A stretch of 62,023 bases of DNA from Bacteroidota bacterium (lineage in GTDB: Bacteria; Bacteroidota; Bacteroidia; Sphingobacteriales; Sphingobacteriaceae), in the NCBI GenBank assembly GCA_018828585.1, contig JAHJVW010000093.1:1-62023 (forward strand), read 5' to 3'. This document shows, piece by piece, positions 15,717 through 25,056 of the stretch. Each line of letters opens with the position of its first letter. The stretch's first letter is position 1. Made by a program: the position numbers and the translations under genes. The notes under the pieces are model-generated. The model ran no database searches and was not told the DNA's origin. It was given only the letters and a program-made list of their open reading frames with translations.

Positions 15717-16964
15717 ATGGAAAACATTAACCATATACTTAAAAGTGCCAGTTTAGCAACAACCGCAATCAGCAGTTTAACTGCTGATGTAAAACAGCAA
15801 GTTTTGGAGAAATTAGCCCAAGAACTTGAGTTTCATTTGGACGAAATTATAGTAGAGAATAAGAAGGATTTGGATAAAATGCCCGATACAGATCCTAAAA
15901 AAGATAGACTGCTTTTAAACGAGGAAAGAATTCAAGCTTTGGCCCAAAGTGTGAGAGAAGTTGCTGTTTTAAAAGACCCAACGAATCAAATCCTTGTTGA
16001 AAAGACTTTATCTAATGGATTATTCTTGCAGAAGAAAACAGTAGCGTTAGGGGTAGTTGGAGTGATTTACGAAGCTCGCCCTAACGTAACGGTAGATGTT
16101 GCAGCTTTGTGTATTCGCTCTGGGAATGTGTGTGTGCTTCGTGGTGGTTCCGATGCCGATGCAACCAATCAATGTTTGGTCAACATCATCCAAAATGCAT
16201 TAAAATATTTTGATTTAAATCCGGCCATTGTTCAGCTTTTACCTGTAGACAGGAAGTTTGTAGAAGAGTTGCTTAGCGCAGATAAATACATCGATATCAT
16301 CATTCCTCGCGGTTCGCAATCTTTGATAGATTTTGTTCGTAAAAACGCCAAAGTACCTGTGATTGAGACAGGAGCAGGCGTATGCCACACTTACGTTGAA
16401 AGCTCAGGGAATTTAGAAAAAGCTGCAAAAATTATTTGTAACGCTAAAGTTTCCCGTCCATCGGTTTGTAATGCTTTAGATACAGTAATAATGGATGAAG
16501 CTATTTCGTTAGATTTAATTCCGCAAATGGCTAATTTGTTAAAGGATTACGAAGTCGAAATTTTTGCTGATGAGAAAGCTTATCCAATTTTAAAAGAGAT
16601 AAATTATCCATTTTTAAATAAGGCTGAAACTGAAGATTTTGGTCGTGAATTTTTATCTTTAAAGTGTTCGGTGAAGGTGGTAACCGGAATTGATGAGGCT
16701 TTAGCTCATATTAAGCAATTTTCGTCCAAACATTCGGAGGCAATCATTTGTGAAGATGCAGAAAAAATCGAAAGGTTTTTAAACCAAGTTGATGCTGCTG
16801 CCGTTTATGCAAATGCATCTACGCGTTTTACAGATGGTGGAGTTTTTGGTCTGGGAGCCGAAATAGGGATATCAACTCAAAAACTACATGCCCGTGGTCC
16901 ATTTGCATTGGAGAAGCTGGTTACCGAGAAGTGGGTTGTTTGGGGAAATGGACAGGTGAGGTAA
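15717..16964 (+). CDS. proA: Glutamate-5-semialdehyde dehydrogenase (gamma-glutamyl phosphate reductase)
   Basis: A 415-residue NADPH-dependent reductase acting on the ProB product. Family motifs are LGVVGVIYEARPNVTVDVAA, CVLRGGSDADATNQ, IIPRGSQSLIDFV, PVIETGAGVCHTYVE, the catalytic Cys in SRPSVCNALDT, and the C-terminal STRFTDGGVFGLGAEIGIST. Length is normal. It is translationally close to proB (four-base gap). The proC step is not encoded nearby. Confidence 0.95.
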   Translation: MENINHILKSASLATTAISSLTADVKQQVLEKLAQELEFHLDEIIVENKKDLDKMPDTDPKKDRLLLNEERIQALAQSVREVAVLKDPTNQILVEKTLSNGLFLQKKTVALGVVGVIYEARPNVTVDVAALCIRSGNVCVLRGGSDADATNQCLVNIIQNALKYFDLNPAIVQLLPVDRKFVEELLSADKYIDIIIPRGSQSLIDFVRKNAKVPVIETGAGVCHTYVESSGNLEKAAKIICNAKVSRPSVCNALDTVIMDEAISLDLIPQMANLLKDYEVEIFADEKAYPILKEINYPFLNKAETEDFGREFLSLKCSVKVVTGIDEALAHIKQFSSKHSEAIICEDAEKIERFLNQVDAAAVYANASTRFTDGGVFGLGAEIGISTQKLHARGPFALEKLVTEKWVVWGNGQVR

Positions 16965-17015
16965 GGTTTCATTAAAACAGATGACTCATATGATAAATGT
17001 TAAATCACAAATAAA

Positions 17016-17876
17016 ATGAAGTATTATTATTTTTTATGGATTGCGATTTTGTTTATTGCTTGTTCAAATACATCAGACAGTCGTCAAAGTCAAGAAGAAA
17101 AAACATCAGCTTTAAGCCCATATTTTAATAAGGAATGGGCAAATAATAAATTATGGTATGATGGTTTGGCGGAAGTAGCCATTTACGATGCACAAAGAAC
17201 GGTTTACAATAAAGAGAGAAATTTCGAATATACCTACATTACTGTTGCTGAAGATTTCAATAAAGAATTTCGAGTAAAGACTGATGATTATGAGCGTAAG
17301 GATTTGTATAAAGTGATGAAGGTGAACGCCTTTTGTAAAATCGAAACAGAAAACTATCCCTATCACTATTTAACCTCCATGTTCTTTAACTTTAAGCAAC
17401 CTTGGGCGATGGATAAAATGACCAACGGCTCGCAAGAATGGTGTGGAAATACTTTTAAGGAATACCTTGCTGATGGAAATCACTATACCTTAAAATATCA
17501 CTCTTATTTTGATGGAGAAGGCGATGGTGAAAAGGCGTTACCTGCCAACCTTCTTATCGAAGATCAATTGAATTATACTTTGCGGAGCCTAAACTTTAAA
17601 GCAAGTTTAAAATTCGGAACAAAAATATTAGAGAGTCAAATTTCTAGTAAAGTTGGGAACTTGAAAGTCTATGATGCGACTATATCAGTTGAAGATGGGG
17701 AAAAAGATATAGTAGGTAAAAAATCTTGGAAGGTTATTTTGAAATTAGATAACGATAAAACCAATACTTATTATTTTGATCAAGCTTATCCAAATATTCT
17801 GGTTAAACAACAAACTTGGGACAATAGAAACTTAATACTTAAAAAATCATCTAGATATGCCTATTGGAAACATTAA
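17016..17876 (+). CDS. Lipoprotein of unknown function
   Basis: A 286-residue protein with a lipoprotein signal peptide (AILFIACSNTS, Cys16 or so). The mature part is rich in aromatic and charged residues (WANNKLWYDGLAEVAIYDAQ, YPYHYLTSMFFNFKQPW) with no motif I can assign. I have seen such proteins labelled as Maf-type in Bacteroidetes annotations, but no Maf motif is visible, so I avoid that name. Its end overlaps the start of the next gene by 20 bases, suggesting a coupled pair with the GH113-like lipoprotein; both would be in the envelope. Confidence 0.7.
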   Translation: MKYYYFLWIAILFIACSNTSDSRQSQEEKTSALSPYFNKEWANNKLWYDGLAEVAIYDAQRTVYNKERNFEYTYITVAEDFNKEFRVKTDDYERKDLYKVMKVNAFCKIETENYPYHYLTSMFFNFKQPWAMDKMTNGSQEWCGNTFKEYLADGNHYTLKYHSYFDGEGDGEKALPANLLIEDQLNYTLRSLNFKASLKFGTKILESQISSKVGNLKVYDATISVEDGEKDIVGKKSWKVILKLDNDKTNTYYFDQAYPNILVKQQTWDNRNLILKKSSRYAYWKH

Positions 17877-18906
17877 ATACCTGCTTACAGCGCTCATTTT
17901 CTTAGGAGCTTGTGGCAACGCTGAATCCCAAAAAATGGATAATGTTGAGGTGAAATCTAATTATCAATCAACGGGGAAAAAGATAGCTGGAGTAAATTTT
18001 ACAGCGCCATCAAGAGCAATTGATAGCTCGTGGACAGGTTCTCTGCAAAAAGTAAACGCTAATTGGGTGGCTTTAGTTCCATATGCATTTAGTAGACCTA
18101 ATGAACCTAATGTTTTTTACGAAGGCAACCGACAATACTGGGGTGAATCTTTAGAAGGTATTAGAACTAATATTAGGCAAGCACATGCGGCAGGGTTAAA
18201 AGTAATGATCAAGCCACAGGTTTGGATGCAACGTGGATGGATTGGGGATTTTGATTTAGATACCGAAGAACAATGGGGAGTTTGGGAAGCTGATTATGAA
18301 AAATATTTGATGCTTTTTGCTGAATTAGGTGCTAAAGAAAATGCGGAAATGATCTGTTTAGGTACTGAATACCGGAATGCAGCAAAAAAACGTCCTCAAT
18401 TTTGGATAAAATTGGCGGCCGATATTCGTAAGATTTATAAAGGAAAATTAACTTATTGTGCTAATTGGGACGATTATCGAGATGTAAAATTTTGGAAAAA
18501 TCTTGATTATATTGGAATGAGTGGCTATTTCCCGCTTTCAGAAGCTCAGACACCAGCAGTTGACGATTTAGAAAAGGCTTGGAAACCTATCAAGGAACAG
18601 TTAAGATCGTTCAGCCAAAAAGAAGGCAAACCTGTTCTATTTACCGAATATGGCTATCGCAGTATGGATCAGCCGGCTTGGCGTAGTTGGGAGATGGAAT
18701 ATGAGGATCGTCCTGTTAATATTCAGGCGCAGGCCAACGCTTATGAGGCTTTATTTAAAAGTTTATGGGCCGAGAAATGGTTTGCTGGAGGTTTTGCCTG
18801 GAAATGGTACAGCTCTTTCCGTAGAATAGACCCTGTAAATAACCACGATTGGACACCTCAAAATAAAAAAGCAGAGGAAGTGATGAAAGTCTATTATAAC
18901 AGATAG
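17857..18906 (+). CDS. GH113-like glycoside hydrolase lipoprotein
   Basis: A 349-residue protein with a lipoprotein signal (LIFLGACGN) and a TIM-barrel. Features match GH113 beta-mannanase-like enzymes: AGVNFTAPSR at the first strand, AHAAGLKVMIKPQVWM, the acid/base Glu in ICLGTEYRN and the probable nucleophile in PVLFTEYGYRS, then GGFAWKWYSS. It would act on a beta-linked glycan at the cell surface or in the periplasm; the substrate (mannan or other) is not determined. It overlaps the upstream lipoprotein gene by 20 bases. No SusC/SusD pair is present, so this is not a classical polysaccharide utilisation locus. Confidence 0.82.
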   Translation: MPIGNIKYLLTALIFLGACGNAESQKMDNVEVKSNYQSTGKKIAGVNFTAPSRAIDSSWTGSLQKVNANWVALVPYAFSRPNEPNVFYEGNRQYWGESLEGIRTNIRQAHAAGLKVMIKPQVWMQRGWIGDFDLDTEEQWGVWEADYEKYLMLFAELGAKENAEMICLGTEYRNAAKKRPQFWIKLAADIRKIYKGKLTYCANWDDYRDVKFWKNLDYIGMSGYFPLSEAQTPAVDDLEKAWKPIKEQLRSFSQKEGKPVLFTEYGYRSMDQPAWRSWEMEYEDRPVNIQAQANAYEALFKSLWAEKWFAGGFAWKWYSSFRRIDPVNNHDWTPQNKKAEEVMKVYYNR

Positions 18907-19142
18907 CTTTCAGTAAATTCTCAACAACCAAATTAGTAGTCGAAAAGGTTTAGTTTTTTTGAAAAAATTTCTTTGCGAGGTCCAATCTTCGAAAATTAAC
19001 GCTCTATTATGGCTCAAATGATTGATGATGATTATACAATTATTGTTCTGATGATGAAATGAAATTCGTTAGGCTGTCATTTATCTACTATTCAAATTTA
19101 ATCGAGGCATGATTTTGGTTTAATCGTACAAAAGTATATGTG

Positions 19143-19601
19143 ATGAGTAAAAATCAAATTATTCTATTTTTCTTTATAGCCGTACCCCTAATGTTAAGTG
19201 CCCAAATTACTACAGGTGAAGACGAAAGGATTGTGGGGAAATGGATGTCGACAGAAAAAAATGTAATGGTGGATGTTTTTAAAGAGGGCGATGAATTTAA
19301 AGCAAAAGTAATTTGGTTTGATGATAGTGATGATCCTTCGCGACCAATGAAAACACGATGTGATATCCATAATCCTAATAAAGATTTAAGATCAAAAAAA
19401 ATTTTAGGGATGAATGTTTTAGAAAATCTAAAATATAATCCTGAAACAAATAGATGGGAAGATGGAATTATTTATGATGCTAATTCTGGTAGACATTGGA
19501 GCTCTGTTGTTTATTTTAATAAAGATGGTTTGTTAGAGGTTAAAGGCTATTGGAAATTCGAATTCCTCTGTAAAACCATTACTTTTAGAAAGATGGGTTA
19601 A
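19143..19601 (+). CDS. DUF2147 domain exported protein
   Basis: A protein of about 152 residues with a signal peptide (IILFFFIAVPLMLSAQ) and the DUF2147 pattern: ERIVGKWMSTEKNVMVDVFKEGDEFKAKV, ILGMNVLENLKY, WEDGIIYDANSGRHWSS and LEVKGYWKFEFLCKTITFRK. The domain is a calycin-like barrel of unknown function, common in proteobacteria and Bacteroidetes. I prefer the ATG at 19143; a GTG at 19140 is in frame directly before it. The 236 bases upstream contain no other feature I can name. Confidence 0.85.
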   Translation: MSKNQIILFFFIAVPLMLSAQITTGEDERIVGKWMSTEKNVMVDVFKEGDEFKAKVIWFDDSDDPSRPMKTRCDIHNPNKDLRSKKILGMNVLENLKYNPETNRWEDGIIYDANSGRHWSSVVYFNKDGLLEVKGYWKFEFLCKTITFRKMG

Positions 19602-20417
19602 CCATTTGTACTAAAAGTTAAAATCTAAATTAGAGAATTCGCTTACTTACACTGCACTATATCTTTAAAATATCACTTCCCAATAATAAAATCACTTCTC
19701 TTTCCTTAATAAATTGTGAAATTACTGGGATTAGGTTTTACTAAAAACCAGGTATAAATATTTCGTAATATTTGGATATCAGAAATAAAAAACCCTATAA
19801 AAACGTTAAGCTCCAAACGGGGAGAGTGGAGCTTAAACTAACCAATTATAAACCTAAACTAAACGATAGGAAATTTTAAAATGTAATGAGGTAATCCTCT
19901 AATTACATGGTGTAAAGGTAACACCAAGCTTTAATCAAATTGTCACTAAATTGTAATCAAATTGTTAAATATTGTTAAATCAAAAATTATAAAACGTTTC
20001 CGTTTAACATTATTTAATTAAAAGGGTGCTTTGTTTAAAAATATGGATTTAATTTAAGGGTTTTAACGCATTTTTTCTGAATTAAACTAAAGCCCAAAGC
20101 AATGGTAAACTAGTTGATTTATCGATTTACAGTTATGGTTTATGGAAAAATATCAAAGAAGGGATAGAAAAATGAAAATATTTCAATTACTATGTAAAAG
20201 GGATTCGATATAGATATTTATTTAGTAAAAAATCAGCAAATTAAATCCGATTTACAAAAATGACCGGAAGTTATTTCTTTATCTTTTCAAATTGTCTCCA
20301 CTCATAAAATTTTTAAGAACCAAATTAGAGAACCTTATAGAAAATAAAAGCGTTAATGAAATGACTAATTTAGACTATGCAAATCAAAAATTTTGATAAA
20401 TAATTATCTTTAAAGAC
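19602..20417. other. Long AT-rich gap before the S8 protease
   Basis: 816 bases without a gene. The clearest element is a hairpin at 19807-19837 (TTAAGCTCCA pairing with TGGAGCTTAA around an 11-base loop), followed by an AAACTAACC / AAACCTAAACTAAA stretch typical of Sphingobacteriaceae leaders. The remainder is AT-rich with repeats of AAATTGTTAAAT. It may hold a long leader or small RNA upstream of the protease gene; no coding potential was found. Confidence 0.5.
19807..19837. repeat. 10-bp perfect stem-loop in the S8 leader region
   Basis: TTAAGCTCCA pairs with TGGAGCTTAA around AACGGGGAGAG. No T run follows on either strand, so a simple terminator is unlikely. Confidence 0.5.
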
Positions 20418-23282
20418 ATGAAAAAAAGCTTATACCTGATAGTTGTTCTATTGGTTTTACTTGGAGAGTCTTTCACTTATCGTTCCGATGGTCCAAAAGC
20501 AAAGATTTATCATTTGCCAAAAGGGGTGAGCTCCAAAGACTATTTACCCAATACCTTAATTATCAAGTATAAAGACAACCCAATACAGACCATTAAAACG
20601 TTTGGCACAAAACAATTTGACAAAGTAATTAAATTAAATATCACCTATCAAAAGCCATTTTTAGTTGTTGGAGATATAAGCAAAACCACACTTTCCGATC
20701 AAAAAAGTATAGATAAAATTGGACTGAACAGAATTTATCAGATAGGATATTCTGATCAAATTTCTGTTGAAGCAGCAATTAATGAAGTACTAAAAGATAC
20801 AACCATTGAATATGCTGAGCCCAGTTTTGTCTATTATACTACTGCTGATCCAAATGATCCCTCCTATGCCAACGGAATACAAAATTATTTAACTCAGGTG
20901 AAAGCTTCCCAAGCTTGGACGGTGCAACCGAATGCGAATGGTGTAATCATTGCCATTGTAGATTCGGGCTCAGACTTAGAACATCTTGATTTAGCTGGGA
21001 ATATTCATCATAACACAGCAGATCCTATAAATGGTATTGATGATGATGGAGATGGATACGTTGATAATTACAATGGTTGGGATTTTGTTGGCGCTACCGC
21101 ATCTAATATAAAAGAAGATAATAATCCAGATATTCCAGCCGATTCTTTAGACCATGGAGTACATGTGAGTGGCTTAGCATCAGCAGTTACTAATAATGGA
21201 GTTGGGATTGCTAGTATAGCACAAACAGCAAAATTAATGATTTTAAAAGTAGGAGCTGATGATAATGGTAGGGCAATTTATCGTGGTTATGATGGAATAG
21301 TATATGCCGCTAATCATGGAGCGAAGATTATTAATTGTTCTTGGGGTGGTCCGGGTGGGGGAGCATTTGGACAAGATGTGATCAATTATGCAGTAAGTAA
21401 GGGATGTTTAGTGGTAGTTGCAGCAGGTAATGACGGAAATGACGAAAAAGGATATCCAGCGGCCTATCAGGGAGCATTTGCTGTTGCAAATGTAAAATCA
21501 GACGATGTGAAATCGAGCTCATCAAGCTATGGGTATCATGTCGCAATCGCATCACCAGGATCATCAATTTACAGTACGATAAATGCTGATAAATATGGTT
21601 ATAAGAGTGGAACATCTATGGCGACACCGATAGTTTCAAGTGCTGCAGCGTTGGTATTAGCAAAAAATCCAACTTTAAGCGGGATACAAGTAGGGGAGAT
21701 TTTAAGGCAAAATACGGATGATATTTATGGACTATCTGGCAATAGCAGTTTCATCAATCAATTAGGAACCGGAAGATTAAATGTTTATAAAGCGCTAACT
21801 GCCACAATTGGTCCATCAATTAGAAAACAAAGTATCATTATTAATGATCAATCGAATGGGTCTTTGGCAGCTGGCGATACTTTAAGTTATTATTTCAATT
21901 TGAAGAATGTCTTAAAAACTACCGATGATATTCAGGTTGGTTTAACTTGTACCAATAGTTCTATTAAAATATTAAATCCAATAATCAGTACTGGAACTTT
22001 TGCTGCAGATGAATTAAAAAAGGTTGGACCTTTCAAAGTGGTTTTGCCATCCGGTTTAGCCGATAATTCAGATATTCTATTTCAATTAAATTATCAAAAT
22101 AATTCTACCAACTATGCAGCAAAGGAATTTTTTGTAAGTACCGTAAATTTAGACTATCAAAATATTACGGTAAACAAAGTTTATACCACCATTACTAGCA
22201 ATGGAAGGGTAGGGTATAGTGGGGATAATGCTACAAATGGCTTAGGGTTTATCTATAAAGATTTCGGTTTACTTTTCGAAGGTGCTTTAATGATTGGTAA
22301 TGACGAGACCCATGTATCTAATAACGCCAGAGGCTTAAATGGGAATTCTAATAATGATTTTTATAAAGTAAGTAGGGTAGCAAAAGTAGCTAATACAACT
22401 GCCGCTTATGAAGGCTTCGCCGTTGAAGACGACAGAGCAAGTACTGCTGCCTTAAATGTACAAGTTAAGACACGTCAAATAGCTTACACTAACTCACCTG
22501 ATGATAAATATGTAATTGTAGAATACGAGGTTTTTAATAAATCAACCTTAGCATTAAATAATGTTTATGTAGGATTATTTACAGATTGGGATGTGGATGA
22601 GGGAATTAAAAATATTACTAAATATGATAGTGGTTTAAAAATGGGTTACGTTTATGCTACTACACCTTTATCACCCTATGCAGGGGTGAAGTTGTTATCA
22701 GGAAATGCAAATCCTGCTTTTTATCCGCTTTCTTATCAAATACCAGATGATCCTTTAGCTGATGGTAGTTTTACCATCAAGGAAAAGTACCAAACTTTAT
22801 CGAGTGGTATTAAAGCGGTTAGTTTAGGTACAGGATCTGGTGTGGATGTCATGTTTACAATTGGAAATGGACCTTATCAAATTCCAGCTAGTAGCTCTGT
22901 AAAAGTAGCATTTGCTTTTATAGCTGGTGATGATTTAACGGATATTAGCAATTCTGCATTGGCGGCGCAAGCTAAATATACGACCGTTTTAACTGCAGTT
23001 TCGCCAGATAATTTAGCTGCTGGATTTATAGTGAGCCAGAATTATCCTAATCCTGCTACAAGCTCCACAAAAGTAGAGATTCTGACACCCAAAAGTGGCA
23101 AGTTAAATTTAGAAGTGTATGACTTAACAGGAAGGAAGATTTCGACTATTTATAATCAACAAATAACCAAAGGCACTAAAATTATTGAAATTAATACCAG
23201 CAATCTTAATAGTGGAATATACTTTTATAAAGTAAGTTTTGAGGGTCTGGAGCGGGTGATGAAGATGATTGTTATGAAATAA
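20418..23282 (+). CDS. Secreted S8 (subtilisin-like) serine peptidase with T9SS sorting domain
   Basis: A 954-residue exported protease. After the signal peptide and a propeptide-like region (to about 150), the catalytic triad is visible as Asp in IIAIVDSGSD, His in DHGVHVSGLAS and Ser in SGTSMATPIVSSAAA. A long region of beta domains follows. The last 80 residues form a type A T9SS C-terminal domain (NYPNPATSSTKVEI, LEVYDLTGRKIST, LNSGIYFYKV), removed on secretion through the type IX system. It would digest protein outside the cell. It is monocistronic with a long leader. Confidence 0.93.
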   Translation: MKKSLYLIVVLLVLLGESFTYRSDGPKAKIYHLPKGVSSKDYLPNTLIIKYKDNPIQTIKTFGTKQFDKVIKLNITYQKPFLVVGDISKTTLSDQKSIDKIGLNRIYQIGYSDQISVEAAINEVLKDTTIEYAEPSFVYYTTADPNDPSYANGIQNYLTQVKASQAWTVQPNANGVIIAIVDSGSDLEHLDLAGNIHHNTADPINGIDDDGDGYVDNYNGWDFVGATASNIKEDNNPDIPADSLDHGVHVSGLASAVTNNGVGIASIAQTAKLMILKVGADDNGRAIYRGYDGIVYAANHGAKIINCSWGGPGGGAFGQDVINYAVSKGCLVVVAAGNDGNDEKGYPAAYQGAFAVANVKSDDVKSSSSSYGYHVAIASPGSSIYSTINADKYGYKSGTSMATPIVSSAAALVLAKNPTLSGIQVGEILRQNTDDIYGLSGNSSFINQLGTGRLNVYKALTATIGPSIRKQSIIINDQSNGSLAAGDTLSYYFNLKNVLKTTDDIQVGLTCTNSSIKILNPIISTGTFAADELKKVGPFKVVLPSGLADNSDILFQLNYQNNSTNYAAKEFFVSTVNLDYQNITVNKVYTTITSNGRVGYSGDNATNGLGFIYKDFGLLFEGALMIGNDETHVSNNARGLNGNSNNDFYKVSRVAKVANTTAAYEGFAVEDDRASTAALNVQVKTRQIAYTNSPDDKYVIVEYEVFNKSTLALNNVYVGLFTDWDVDEGIKNITKYDSGLKMGYVYATTPLSPYAGVKLLSGNANPAFYPLSYQIPDDPLADGSFTIKEKYQTLSSGIKAVSLGTGSGVDVMFTIGNGPYQIPASSSVKVAFAFIAGDDLTDISNSALAAQAKYTTVLTAVSPDNLAAGFIVSQNYPNPATSSTKVEILTPKSGKLNLEVYDLTGRKISTIYNQQITKGTKIIEINTSNLNSGIYFYKVSFEGLERVMKMIVMK

Positions 23283-23427
23283 ACTCAGTTGTAAATAAAG
23301 CGAGGAACTCTGTTAAATAAACCTGATATAAACGTATACCGGCCTCGGGCATAATGCCAAGAGCAGTATAAGCATTAGCAGGACTATCGGGAAATAGGTC
23401 GATGAGATTGCTTTTCTAAAAAGAATA

Positions 23428-24000
23428 CTAATTACTGTTGTAACAAACTCGACAGCGTGGCTCGTAGCTTTCTTTTTCGCCCAGTAAAACCTGATTTTTA
23501 TTCTCAACCAAACGATAACTGAAAAGCGCTGGTCCGCCACATTTCATACAAACGGCATGTACTTTAGTGACTTCTTCTGCAATTGCCAAGAGGGCAGGCA
23601 TTGGGCCGAAGGGTTTGCCCTCAAAATCCATATCTAAACCTGCAATAATTACTCGAACACCTTTATTTGCCAACTTTACGCAAACTTCTGGAAGTTCATC
23701 ATCAAAAAATTGCGCTTCGTCTATACCTACAACCTGAGTATTACTGCCGAATAAAAGAATTGCAGATGAATGATCTACTGGTGTGGAATGAATAGAGTTT
23801 AAATCGTGAGAGACCACAGCGGTTTCATCATAACGGGTATCTGTTTTGGGTTTAAAAATCTCAACTTGCAGTTTTGCAATTTGTGCTCTTCGTAGTCTTC
23901 GAATCAACTCCTCGGTTTTTCCTGAAAACATAGAACCACAAATAACTTCAATACTTCCACCTAACTCGCTACGTCTTCTTAACCTTTCTTCGCCAAACAT
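23428..24000 (-). CDS. tdk: Thymidine kinase (type II, tetrameric)
   Basis: A 190-residue enzyme phosphorylating thymidine in the salvage pathway. The P-loop is [13 protein letters not shown] (about 21-33), the Asp-Glu-Ala-Gln motif [11 protein letters not shown] holds the catalytic Glu, and the lasso region has [12 protein letters not shown]. The zinc site is formed by CMKCGG and CRVCYNSN at the end. It is divergent from the acidic hypothetical gene at 24109, and convergent with the S8 protease across a 145-base gap. Confidence 0.95.
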   Translation of the reverse strand: MFGEERLRRRSELGGSIEVICGSMFSGKTEELIRRLRRAQIAKLQVEIFKPKTDTRYDETAVVSHDLNSIHSTPVDHSSAILLFGSNTQVVGIDEAQFFDDELPEVCVKLANKGVRVIIAGLDMDFEGKPFGPMPALLAIAEEVTKVHAVCMKCGGPALFSYRLVENKNQVLLGEKESYEPRCRVCYNSN

Positions 24001-24108
24001 ATGTTACCCTTGCTCTTGATTTTAACCTTTCGGCTAATATCAGAATTATATGTTATTTTTGATAGCGATTTTACCAACATAAATGCGATAAAAACTCGTT
24101 TGAATATC

Positions 24109-25056
24109 ATGATGACTAAACACCAAATTCTTAAAAAAATAGGTAACATTATTCAGGAATTAAAAGAACAGCATGAGTATTTAAGTCAAGTTGATGAAAT
24201 TAGCGCATTAGAATTAGAACTTTTTGCTGCCAATGCTGATTTTCTATCAGATCACTTAGAGATATTGAAAAAATTAGGCGCAAGTAGTGGAGCAGAAAAA
24301 ACAACTCATCTGCCATTTGAGCCGAAAAAGGAGGTTGTGAAAGAACAGACCGAGCTTTTGAAGGCTAAAGTTGCTGAAGAACAAACTGAGTTAAAAATTG
24401 AGGAAGTTAAGTTTGAAGACGAGAAAGAAAGCTTAGAAAAATCTGAATCAAAAAAATCGTTTTTTAGTTTTTCTTTTGATGAAGAGCCTTCTGAGATGGT
24501 TTTTGATTTCGAGAAAAAGATTGCTGTTGAAGATGTTTTTGATAGGGAGTTAAGTGAAGAAGAGCAGAAATTGCTAAAAATTAAATCCTTCAATATCCCC
24601 GAGGAAGAAGTATTAGAAACCGAAGAGGAAGATGTTGAAGAAGAGGAAGAATTAGGCCCCGAGCCTTTTATAATTGAACAAAAAAAAGAAGAAAAACCTT
24701 TACAAGTTATTGAGACTGAAATTAAACTGGAAACTAAAATTCAAGAAAAGCGATTGACTTTAAACGAAATGCTATCCTCCAAACTAGGAAATAAAGTCAA
24801 TAAATCTGGAGGAAAAGCTATTGATGATCTTAAAGCAGCGATTAGCTTAAATGATAAAATGGTTTTTATCAAGGAGCTTTTTAATGGGTATAATTTAGCT
24901 TACAGTGAGGCCATTGAAATCATTAATAGGTTTGAATCTTTTGAAGCTGCTGATAATTTCCTCCAAAAAAACTATGCAAAGAAAAATGATTGGGACGCTA
25001 AGACGACTACTGTGAATAGGTTATATGATTATTTGAACAGAAAATTTATAAATTAA
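24109..25056 (+). CDS. Acidic protein with disordered middle, unknown function
   Basis: A protein of about 315 residues. A helical N-terminus (KHQILKKIGNIIQELKEQHEYL) is followed by a long, very acidic stretch (about 90-230) rich in Glu, and a more conserved C-terminal segment of about 90 residues beginning LTLNEMLSSKLGNK and containing AISLNDKMVFIKELFNGYNLAY. I recall this C-terminal pattern in Bacteroidetes hypotheticals but know no function. The frame is open back to an ATG at 24001, but the first 36 codons overlap the tdk promoter region, so I choose the tandem ATG at 24109/24112. It ends one base before the convergent rodA stop. Confidence 0.7.
   Translation: MMTKHQILKKIGNIIQELKEQHEYLSQVDEISALELELFAANADFLSDHLEILKKLGASSGAEKTTHLPFEPKKEVVKEQTELLKAKVAEEQTELKIEEVKFEDEKESLEKSESKKSFFSFSFDEEPSEMVFDFEKKIAVEDVFDRELSEEEQKLLKIKSFNIPEEEVLETEEEDVEEEEELGPEPFIIEQKKEEKPLQVIETEIKLETKIQEKRLTLNEMLSSKLGNKVNKSGGKAIDDLKAAISLNDKMVFIKELFNGYNLAYSEAIEIINRFESFEAADNFLQKNYAKKNDWDAKTTTVNRLYDYLNRKFIN

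Noticed and set aside
17016-18906. Polysaccharide utilisation locus around the GH113-like gene
   Set aside because: No SusC/SusD pair, sulfatase or sensor gene is adjacent; only one further lipoprotein gene is coupled to it.
19807-19837. Riboswitch or small RNA in the gap before the S8 protease
   Set aside because: Only one stem-loop is evident and no known riboswitch signature could be matched.
23283-23427. Minus-strand open frame (NLIDLFPDSPANAYTALGIM-like) between the S8 gene and tdk
   Set aside because: It has no upstream start before a stop, is about 45 codons long, and shows no motif; it could be a gene remnant but cannot be supported.
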